Source of the DNA: Papillibacter sp.
GTDB taxonomy: Bacteria; Bacillota; Clostridia; Oscillospirales; Oscillospiraceae
NCBI GenBank assembly: GCA_012838125.1
Contig: DUPW01000070.1
Location: 1-36,488 of the forward strand
DNA length: 36,488 bases
Direction: 5' to 3'
Made by a program: the position numbers and the translations under genes. The notes beneath the pieces were generated by a model. It saw only the letters and a list, made by a program, of their open reading frames with translations. It was not told the origin of the DNA and did not search any database. Each line of letters opens with the position of its first letter. Position 1 is the first letter of the stretch. Of the stretch, positions 1 through 7,295 are shown piece by piece.

Positions 1-555
1 CAGGTGTGGCCGGTGGAGACGGAGGAACAGGCGCGGGAGATTATCGACCGTGAGAAGGCGAAGTACCACGACGCGCGCCACAACTGCTGGTGCTACATCC
101 TGCGGGGCGGCGTGGTGCGCTATTCCGACGACGGGGAGCCTCAGGGGACGGCGGGGCAGCCTATGCTGGAAGTTTTCCGGCGGGGCGGTGTGGAAAACGT
201 CGTCTGCGTCGTCACGCGCTATTTCGGCGGCATTTTATTGGGGACGGGTGGGCTGGCGCGCGCCTATTCCGGGGCGGCGAAAATGGCCCTTGAGGCGGCG
301 GGGCTGGCGTCAATGCAGCGGCGGCTGCAGGCGGAGGTGTCCGTGTCCTACGCTCTGTACGAGCGGGTGAAGAAGGGGATTGAGCAGTCCGGCGGCGTGG
401 TGACGGATACGCAGTTTGGCGCGGACGTCTCGCTTTCTTTCCTCTGCCCGCAGGAGGCCGTTGAGCGCATCCGGTCGTTTGTAACGGAAGTGACGGCCGG
501 CTCGGCGGAAATCATTGAGCAAGGCGAGGTTTACGTCCCTGTTCCGGTGGAGTGA
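1..555 (+). CDS. YigZ/IMPACT family protein (5' end probably outside window)
   Basis: Motifs DGEPQGTAGQPML and VTRYFGGILLGTGGLARAYS typical of YigZ/UPF0029; the ORF starts at the window edge. Confidence 0.9.
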   Translation, partial: QVWPVETEEQAREIIDREKAKYHDARHNCWCYILRGGVVRYSDDGEPQGTAGQPMLEVFRRGGVENVVCVVTRYFGGILLGTGGLARAYSGAAKMALEAAGLASMQRRLQAEVSVSYALYERVKKGIEQSGGVVTDTQFGADVSLSFLCPQEAVERIRSFVTEVTAGSAEIIEQGEVYVPVPVE

Positions 556-679
556 AGGTAGTGGTGCCTTTGTGCGAAAAATGAGCCGGTAAAATCTATT
601 ACTTTGTGAAATATGGGCTTGCATTTGAGCGTAAATTGTGGTACTATCATTGAGCGCCTGACGGCGCTCAAGTTCATAT

Positions 680-755
680 CCGGGTGTGGCGCAGTTGGTA
701 GCGCGCATGACTGGGGGTCATGAGGCCGCAGGTTCAAGTCCTGTCACTCGGACCA
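680..755 (+). tRNA. tRNA-Pro (GGG anticodon), CCA encoded
   Basis: Acceptor CCGGGTG/CACTCGG, D-arm GCGCAGTTGGTAGCGC, anticodon stem CATGA-CTGGGGG-TCATG, T-arm with GGTTCAAGTCC, terminal ACCA. Confidence 0.95.
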
Positions 756-762
756 GATGAAA

Positions 763-810
763 GTGCCTGAAATCCTTGATAATACAGGGGTTTCGGGCAT
801 TTTTTGTTTT
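763..810 (+). terminator. Rho-independent terminator after tRNA-Pro
   Basis: TGCCTGAAATCC...GGGGTTTCGGGCA stem followed by TTTTTTGTTTT. Confidence 0.8.
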
Positions 811-934
811 CCTTTCACTTCAAAGGAGAGACGGAATTTTCGGTTCTTTAGGGGCTTTATGTTGTTAAAACTTTGTCTTCTGAAGTTCGGCGGAATGTTT
901 TTTGTTTTATAGCTGAGAAGCGGCGAACTATTTG

Positions 935-968
935 AAAACAAAAATCCGGCTCCCGTCAGGGAGCCGGA
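935..968 (-). terminator. Rho-independent terminator for the minus-strand Cys-rich ORF/splB unit
   Basis: Perfect 10-bp stem TCCGGCTCCC-GTCA-GGGAGCCGGA (945-968), followed on the minus strand by TTTTTGTTTT. Confidence 0.85.
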
Positions 969-1053
969 AACAATGAGGCGGCAAAGCTGTGTAAGCAGGC
1001 CTTCTGAACAGGCCTGCGCTTTATTTATAACCGGCAGCGCTGACGCTGGTCAG

Positions 1054-1209
1054 CTAAAAACAGCAGCGCTTGCGCGGGAAGCAAACAGGTTCGAAGCACT
1101 TAAATCTATATCCCGTCCGCTCGCACCAGTTGCACCTAATCTTTTGGCACCGGCAGTCGAAATCAAAATGTTTCTTCGGCGGGGGGCAGCATTTCTTTTT
1201 GCAGCACAT
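1054..1209 (-). CDS. Small cysteine-rich protein (51 aa, 12 Cys)
   Basis: Manual translation MCCKKKCCPPPKKHFDFDCRCQKIRCNWCERTGYRFKCFEPVCFPRKRCCF*; RBS-like GAGGTGAGG upstream; strong terminator downstream. Below the ORF-track length cutoff. Confidence 0.6.
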   Translation of the reverse strand: MCCKKKCCPPPKKHFDFDCRCQKIRCNWCERTGYRFKCFEPVCFPRKRCCF

Positions 1210-1303
1210 TGGCCTCACCTCACTTCATGTTATGAGGCAGGGGGCGGACGTGTGCCCGTTTCGCCTGAGAAAACGCTCAAACCGCCAATAGGCGCTGGGA
1301 TGC

Positions 1304-2305
1304 CTACACGCAGTAGAGGATGGGCATGTCAGGAAGCCTTTGGGCGAGCTTTTCCCGCAGGAACGCCTCCGCCTGCGCCCGCTCCTCGTTTTTGTACCAG
1401 TACTTGCCCCGCCCGCGCCCCGTCATTGTCTCCCGGTCGAGAAGCGGCGCAGCGTTCGGAAACGCCTCCGTGTTGATGGCGTTGTGGATGTAGCTGTAGG
1501 TCATAAGGATTATCTCGATAAAGGCGCTTTGCCGCACCTTTTCACTCAGCCCCACGCTTAAAATATCAATCAGCTCCCCGTAGAGCCTCTGCCAGTCGGG
1601 CAGCAGGATAACAGGCGCGATGAGAAGCCCCACGGGATAGCCCGCCTCCGCCATGGCGTTGAGCGCCTGAATCCGGCCCGTGAGGGGCGATGTGCCGATT
1701 TCGATACGGCGGATAATGTCCTCGGGGTTGACGCTCATGCGGAAGATAGTAGAGCCCCTGTGGTCGAGAGAAAGGAGGGGCTCTACGGCGTCAAACTTCG
1801 TGGGGAAGGTGAGCCTGCCGCGCCCTTCCCGGGCGAAACGCTCGATGGTGTAAGTGAGGTTGTCCGTTACGGCGTTTTCGAGAATGAGGTCGCTGTTGCT
1901 GCCGATTTCAAAGGTCTCAGCCGTCGGCGCCTCATGAGACTTGCGGATAATTTTGTTTAGCATCTGCTCGCGGTTGACAAACAGGCGCAGATACGCACAT
2001 TTATTGTAGTTGCACACGAGGTAGCAGTACAGGCACATAGCCCGGCAGCCCGATGAGGTGTAAGGGACGAGCCAGTTGGAGACTTTGTGGTTCGGCACGT
2101 ACTTATGGGTTTTCCGCACGCCCACTATTAGATGGCTTTTTAACTTGGGAAAATCTTTGTTCTCCGACGATGTAAACTCCTCAATCCTGTTGTGGTTTTC
2201 AATCTCAAACCATGGCAGGTGCGCATATTTTTCGCGCAGAGTTTTCCCGAGGGGGTATTGGAGTGCCGCCGGCTCATAGTAGACTGCGTCAAAGTGGACG
2301 TTCAT
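1304..2305 (-). CDS. splB: Spore photoproduct lyase family radical SAM protein
   Basis: SGCRAMCLYCYLVCNYNKCAYLRLFVN radical SAM/SPL motif; ATG at 2305 preceded by GGGAGG. Confidence 0.9.
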   Translation of the reverse strand: MNVHFDAVYYEPAALQYPLGKTLREKYAHLPWFEIENHNRIEEFTSSENKDFPKLKSHLIVGVRKTHKYVPNHKVSNWLVPYTSSGCRAMCLYCYLVCNYNKCAYLRLFVNREQMLNKIIRKSHEAPTAETFEIGSNSDLILENAVTDNLTYTIERFAREGRGRLTFPTKFDAVEPLLSLDHRGSTIFRMSVNPEDIIRRIEIGTSPLTGRIQALNAMAEAGYPVGLLIAPVILLPDWQRLYGELIDILSVGLSEKVRQSAFIEIILMTYSYIHNAINTEAFPNAAPLLDRETMTGRGRGKYWYKNEERAQAEAFLREKLAQRLPDMPILYCV

Positions 2306-2543
2306 CGTTTTCGCCTCCCGGCCTTTAGTTTGACCGAAAAGGCCGAAGAATTGCGGGAAAACAAGAAAAGACCCTCGTTTTGAGAGCATCTCGGGGGGTG
2401 TGGGATGAATGGTTATGGGCGGGCTTCTTTTTTGATTCAGGGAATACGTTATCAAAACAGACAAACTGGGAATTGACTTCTCAGCCAATTCCCCGTTTTT
2501 TATTGTGCCAGCGCGAAATCTGTCTTCAGCTTAACAAATTTTC

Positions 2544-3563
2544 CTACTCAAGCAGGGAGACAAGGCCGGTTAGGAACATCTCCGTAAGCCTATCCTGCAG
2601 CGGTCTGTTTGACCCGTCATCATATTGCGCTACCATGCCGGCATCCCGCAGGAGGGACCTGCATGCCGTGACGACGTCCGCATCACTTAACAGCCCCCAG
2701 CTTCGCTCATCCAGAAGGTGAGCGTAAAGCGCCGCGCAGGTGACGAGTTTCGGCTCCCGAGCGAGTTTTTCAAGGCCCTCCGCCGAAGCGCCCCTTGCGA
2801 TAGCGGCGCCGCGGGTGACGCCAAAGCGGGATAGGCGCATGAAAACGTCGTATTGCCGGGCGGGGCAAAGGCCCGTTTCCTTGTAAAGCGCCTCTTTTAC
2901 GGCTTGTTGGACCACCCGCCCGATGAGCTCGCCCAGCTTCGCGTGTTTTCCTGCGAAGGTGAAGGTGCGGGGGGAGGAGCGGTCGCACACGACAATGATT
3001 CCGTCCGTTCCGGAGCCAGTGGCAAGGCCGCTGGAGTAAAGGCTCGGCACCACAAGTTCCTGCAGGGCGGCGGTTTTGGCTTCCGTCGCCGTGATGATGG
3101 CCCGGGCCATGGTCCACGCCGGGAGGTCTGCGCTGACGAAAAGCAGGATGTTTATCGTGCCGCCGGGAGGTTCGTGCCACGATGCCGGATCTCCCACGCG
3201 GCCGCCGTTTTCATCCACGCCTGCCGTCACAGCCGCCGTGACGGTGACGTCCTTATACGTCTCCTCCCACAGCGCAAGGTTACACATACTGGCCGCAGTG
3301 GTCAGCCCACAGACGCGGGCGGGGTCAAGCCCCAGTTCCCGGGCGATAACGGCCAAATGACCGGTGTACGTAGGGGCGCGAAGGGGGGTGTCTTTCCGGC
3401 CGTTTTCCTTGCAGTCGTGGTTAAAAACCGCCACAAGGTCCTCCCGCTCACCGCCGCCGAGGGCCGCAGTGGAAAGCACGCGGCGCTCTCCCGCAAAACG
3501 GGCAATGACGGCCTTTTCCGTGCGTTCTATGGTATCGCCGTTTGCAAAACGGTGAAGTATCAT
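2544..3563 (-). CDS. cbiZ: Adenosylcobinamide amidohydrolase (CbiZ family)
   Basis: AAVTAGVDENGGRVGDPASW and TINILLFVSADLPAWTMARAIITATEAKTAALQEL motifs; follows a BtuD-like ATPase; RBS AAAGGAGGG. Confidence 0.85.
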   Translation of the reverse strand: MILHRFANGDTIERTEKAVIARFAGERRVLSTAALGGGEREDLVAVFNHDCKENGRKDTPLRAPTYTGHLAVIARELGLDPARVCGLTTAASMCNLALWEETYKDVTVTAAVTAGVDENGGRVGDPASWHEPPGGTINILLFVSADLPAWTMARAIITATEAKTAALQELVVPSLYSSGLATGSGTDGIIVVCDRSSPRTFTFAGKHAKLGELIGRVVQQAVKEALYKETGLCPARQYDVFMRLSRFGVTRGAAIARGASAEGLEKLAREPKLVTCAALYAHLLDERSWGLLSDADVVTACRSLLRDAGMVAQYDDGSNRPLQDRLTEMFLTGLVSLLE

Positions 3564-4333
3564 GTCCCGCCGCCCTCCTTTTGCCACTGGGAGAGCAAAT
3601 CCACCATCCACTGGCGCACATCCATGCTGTAGACGGGGTCAATGTGCTCCGAGTCGATGACGTCATTGACCGGACCGTGCCCCACGAGCTTGCCTTTGTG
3701 CATGAGAAGCGCCGTTGTGCCGTATTTGCGGGCAAGGCTGAGGTCATGGACCACGGAGACGACGGCCCGCTCCGTCTCCTGCACCCACTGGGAAATAAGC
3801 TCGAAAATCTGCCGCTGGTAGACGAGGTCTAAGTGATTTGTGGGCTCGTCCAGAATGAGCAGGGGCGGGTCCTGGGCCAGCACTTGCGCAAGGAAGGCGC
3901 GCTGCAGCTCGCCCCCTGAGAGGGTGAGCACCGACTGGTTGCGCAGGGCTTCAAGGCCCGTCATTCGCAGGGCTTTTTCGATTATCGCTTCCGATACCTC
4001 CTCATTTCGGCTGAAGAAGCCGCCGGAGAAGGAATAGCGCCCGAGGCGCACCACTTCCTCCACGGTAAAGCTGTACCCCACGGCGTGCTTTTGCGTGAGC
4101 ACGCCGAAGCACTTGGCCACGTCTTTTGATTTTAAGCTGCGGATATCCCGCCCGTTAAAGGCCACAGTGCCGGTATAGGGTACGGCCTGGGAGATGGCGG
4201 AGATAATACTGCTTTTTCCGGCACCGTTGGGGCCGACTATCATCAGCCACTCCCCGGGCGAAACAGTAAAGGAGACATTGTCAACAACCGTATAATCGCC
4301 GAAGCGGACGGTCAAGTTTGTCACATTAAGCAT
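3560..4333 (-). CDS. ABC transporter ATP-binding protein (cobalamin/siderophore type)
   Basis: Walker A GPNGAGKSS, signature LSGGELQRAFLAQVLAQ, Walker B LLILDEPTNHLD; ATG at 4333. Confidence 0.95.
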   Translation of the reverse strand: MLNVTNLTVRFGDYTVVDNVSFTVSPGEWLMIVGPNGAGKSSIISAISQAVPYTGTVAFNGRDIRSLKSKDVAKCFGVLTQKHAVGYSFTVEEVVRLGRYSFSGGFFSRNEEVSEAIIEKALRMTGLEALRNQSVLTLSGGELQRAFLAQVLAQDPPLLILDEPTNHLDLVYQRQIFELISQWVQETERAVVSVVHDLSLARKYGTTALLMHKGKLVGHGPVNDVIDSEHIDPVYSMDVRQWMVDLLSQWQKEGGGT

Positions 4334-4335
4334 CC

Positions 4336-5388
4336 TTACCGCCCCTTTCTCGTCTGGTAGAAAATCAGCACGAACGCAAAGGCGCCCACAAAGGAGGTCA
4401 CCACGCCGATGGGCAGCTCCCGTGGGCTGAGCACCGTCCGCGCCGCAAGGTCGGCCAGCATCAAAAACACCGCACCGGAAAAGGTCACGGCGGGGAGTAG
4501 GCGGCGGTGGTTCGGGCCCACAATCATACGTGTCATGTGGGGAATCACAAGGCCCACGAACCCGATGGAGCCGCCGATGGACACGCACACGCCCACAAGG
4601 GCGGAAACGGCGATAAGCACCGCGTATTTCACCCGCCCCACATTTACGCCCACGTTACGGGCATTTTCCTCCCCGATGGCAAAGGCGTTTAACTCCCTGG
4701 CGTAGTAGAAAATCACCGCGCCGAACAGGACAAGGGAGCCGGCGAGAACCACCACGTCTCTGTATTTTGCGCCGGAGAGGGAGCCCATCATCCAGAAAAT
4801 GATGGAGTTGACCTTATCGCCGGCAAAGGTGACGATGAGACTCGTTATGGAACTGGCGAACATCGTGAAGATGAGGCCGATGAGGATAATCGTATTTGTG
4901 GAGAGGGAGTAGTCGAGCCGGTAGGAGAGGGTGAGGATTAAAACAAGGGAGATAAAGGCGAAAACCATGGCGCTGACCATCGTGCCCGCTTGAAAGAAGC
5001 CGGGGATGGAAAATCCGAAGGCGATGGAGAGGGCCGCACCCACAGCGGCGCCGGAGGAGACGCCGAGGTTCGACGCGTCCGCCAGTGGATTGCGCAAAAG
5101 GCCCTGCACTGCGGCCCCGCAGAGGGAGAGGGAGGCGCCCGTGAGGGCCACCGCCAGCACCCGGGGCAGCCGCACGGCGAGAATCACCGACGCGTGCATC
5201 GTCTCCGGCGGCGCCGAGCCGGTAAAGGCCCCTGTGACGGCCCCGAAAATGGCGGAGACCGTCTCGGAAATAGGGACAGAGACGCTGCCCAGACAGACGC
5301 ACACAATCGCCGTCACAACGGTGACGGCGGCAAAGACGGCGTACTCAATGAGTCTGAATCGCTCGGCTCGTTTTTTCATGGGACGCAC
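4336..5388 (-). CDS. FecCD/BtuC-family ABC transporter permease
   Basis: RLPRVLAVALTGASLSLCGAAVQGLLRNPLADASNLGVSSGA and GSIGFVGLVIPHMTRMIVGPNHRRLLP motifs. Confidence 0.95.
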   Translation of the reverse strand: MRPMKKRAERFRLIEYAVFAAVTVVTAIVCVCLGSVSVPISETVSAIFGAVTGAFTGSAPPETMHASVILAVRLPRVLAVALTGASLSLCGAAVQGLLRNPLADASNLGVSSGAAVGAALSIAFGFSIPGFFQAGTMVSAMVFAFISLVLILTLSYRLDYSLSTNTIILIGLIFTMFASSITSLIVTFAGDKVNSIIFWMMGSLSGAKYRDVVVLAGSLVLFGAVIFYYARELNAFAIGEENARNVGVNVGRVKYAVLIAVSALVGVCVSIGGSIGFVGLVIPHMTRMIVGPNHRRLLPAVTFSGAVFLMLADLAARTVLSPRELPIGVVTSFVGAFAFVLIFYQTRKGR

Positions 5389-5451
5389 CTCAACGTTTTA
5401 TTAAGAAAAGTGCGCGGGGCGGCCAAGGCCGCCCCGCAGAAACGGCACGGG

Positions 5452-6405
5452 TTAGGCTGCGCCGCCATACAGAAGCTCGAAAAGCTGCTCCGCCGCGTCC
5501 ACAAGGCGGGGACCGGGGCGGGTGATTTCGTCGTTATCGGCGTTGAGGACGTTGCCCTCTACGATGGCGGTGATGCCGCCCCAGCCGGCGCGGCCTTTGA
5601 TTTCCTCAACGGGGTCGGGGGAGCCTTCGTAGGACATCGTCGTGGTGACGATGAAGTCCGGATTGCGCTGGATGACCTGCTCTTCGCTCACTTCGGCCCA
5701 GAGGGAAAGGTCTGCAAAGATGTTCTCGACGCCCAGAAGTTCGCCCATCTCGTGCATAAAGGTGCCGGTGCCGGCCGTCCACAGGCCGTACTGCAGCGGG
5801 GAGACTTCAAAGTAGATGGTGGGTGTCTTCTCCAGCTGGGGAACCTTTGCAGAAAGGGCGGCGAATGCGTCTTTCATAGAGGTGATGAGTGCGTCGGCTT
5901 CGGCGGTCTTATCAACAACCTCGCCGAGGAGGGCAATAGCGTCGTAAACGCCCTCCAGATGGGGGGCTTCCGTCACAATCACGGCAAGGCCTGCATTTTC
6001 AAGGGACTCTATATGCTCGTTTGTCTGCGCCATGGTGCTCATGACGACAACGTCTGGATTTAAGGCAATAATCTGCTCGATGTTCGTATCGTATCCGGAT
6101 GCCACGGACGGGACAGCCAGCACGTCCTCAGGATAGTCACAGTATTCGCCCCGGCCAACGATTCTGTCCCCGACGCCGAGGGCATAGAGGATTTCGCAGT
6201 CGCCGGCGGTGAGGGCGACGATGCGCTCGGCCGGCTTCTCAAGGGTCACCTCGCGGCCCTTCATGTCCGTGACGGTCAGCCCGTCCGGCGATGAAGTGGG
6301 CGCGGGAGACGAGGTGGGCGTGGGAGACGGCGGACCGTCATTTTTGCAGGCCGCAAAAGATGCAATCGCGAGTACGGCTAACAGTAGTGCGCAGAGTTTT
6401 TTCAT
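5452..6405 (-). CDS. ABC transporter substrate-binding lipoprotein (BtuF-like)
   Basis: Lipobox-like LAIASFAAC, PAERIVALTAGDCEILYALGVGDRIVGRGEYCDYP fold signature; upstream of permease. Confidence 0.9.
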   Translation of the reverse strand: MKKLCALLLAVLAIASFAACKNDGPPSPTPTSSPAPTSSPDGLTVTDMKGREVTLEKPAERIVALTAGDCEILYALGVGDRIVGRGEYCDYPEDVLAVPSVASGYDTNIEQIIALNPDVVVMSTMAQTNEHIESLENAGLAVIVTEAPHLEGVYDAIALLGEVVDKTAEADALITSMKDAFAALSAKVPQLEKTPTIYFEVSPLQYGLWTAGTGTFMHEMGELLGVENIFADLSLWAEVSEEQVIQRNPDFIVTTTMSYEGSPDPVEEIKGRAGWGGITAIVEGNVLNADNDEITRPGPRLVDAAEQLFELLYGGAA

Positions 6406-6477
6406 GCTTAGACTCCTTTTCCTTTGGAGAGAATCTGGCTCTCCGGCGTATTTCGCAGAGTGCGGCTATCTTTTGGC

Positions 6478-6507
6478 ATTTTACCATAGCGCGGGGGAAG
6501 GGGTCAA
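6478..6507 (-). promoter_or_regulatory. Predicted sigma70-type promoter for the btuF-like operon
   Basis: Minus strand TTGACC-18-TAAAAT. Confidence 0.5.
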
Positions 6508-6660
6508 CTGAAGGGGATGGGGGAAGGGGGCCGAAAAAGGTCAAAATTCCGCTGGAAATTTGTGATAAACTGTGGTAAACTGAAGCAAAACAAGTGAGTG
6601 GGCAAGGTGGGAATATTGGAAAAAGACTCGGCGAGTGTGTCATTGAGGTGGAGGATTTTC

Positions 6661-6966
6661 ATGGACGACGAGAAGATTATCGGAAAGACCACGCCCGAAT
6701 GGATGCCGGTGAATATCGTAGAGGAAATCGTCATTGAGAAGGTCAAGAAAGCCGCCGCGGAGCTGGGCGGGTGCGGGTGCGATATCTGCGTGTCGGATGC
6801 CGCGGCCCTTGCCCTCAACGAGGTTTCTCCGCGGTACGTGACGACGCGAAAGGGCGCTCTGCTGCAAAGCATCGACTCCGCCAGTTACGAAAGCTTAACA
6901 GAAATCCTCGTTTCTGTGACGAAAGCCGTTATGAAGGTTATGGAAAACCCCCGGCACAAAACGTGA
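6661..6966 (+). CDS. Late competence development ComFB family protein
   Basis: NIVEEIVIEKVKKAA...CGCDICVSDAAALALNEVSPRYVTT; RBS GGAGG before ATG 6661. Confidence 0.85.
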   Translation: MDDEKIIGKTTPEWMPVNIVEEIVIEKVKKAAAELGGCGCDICVSDAAALALNEVSPRYVTTRKGALLQSIDSASYESLTEILVSVTKAVMKVMENPRHKT

Positions 6967-6985
6967 GAAAAATGAGAACAATCAA

Positions 6986-7026
6986 GGCGCCGCCGAACGA
7001 CTTATCGGCGGCGCCATTTTATTTTA
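6986..7026 (+). terminator. Rho-independent terminator after comFB
   Basis: GGCGCCGCC-N12-GGCGGCGCC followed by ATTTTATTTTA. Confidence 0.85.
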
Positions 7027-7225
7027 TGTGCAAAAGCGACAAAACAATTTCGCCTATTTTGCCTAAATCCAACTAAATTGCTCTTGTTTTGACAGGTTTC
7101 CTTTTGCTAAGATAACAAAGCTATTCTCAAGGCATAAAGGCAGGCGATGAGTTGAGGGAGATGACAAACCGGCTTTAAGGCCGGCCGCTTTATTTTTAAA
7201 ACTACTTTTGGGAGATGAAAAAGCA

Positions 7226-7295
7226 AATGTCAACCTTATACTTTGGCATCATCTATGGCGAATGTCAACCTTATACTTTGGCATCATCTATGGCG
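7226..7295 (+). repeat. Exact 35-bp tandem duplication over the hppA start codon
   Basis: aatgtcaaccttatactttggcatcatctatggcg occurs at 7226-7260 and 7261-7295 without mismatch. Confidence 0.98.

Noticed and set aside
973-1476. 167-aa plus-strand ORF
   Set aside because: Overlaps splB antisense and the Cys-rich ORF, no SD, biased composition.
2853-3632. 259-aa plus-strand ORF
   Set aside because: Antisense to cbiZ; no family-like motifs.
4990-6063. 357-aa plus-strand ORF
   Set aside because: Antisense shadow ORF of the GC-rich permease/substrate-binding genes; low-complexity His/Gly/Arg composition.
6406-6660. Cobalamin riboswitch upstream of the btuF-like gene
   Set aside because: No recognisable B12-box or conserved core; leader too short by eye.
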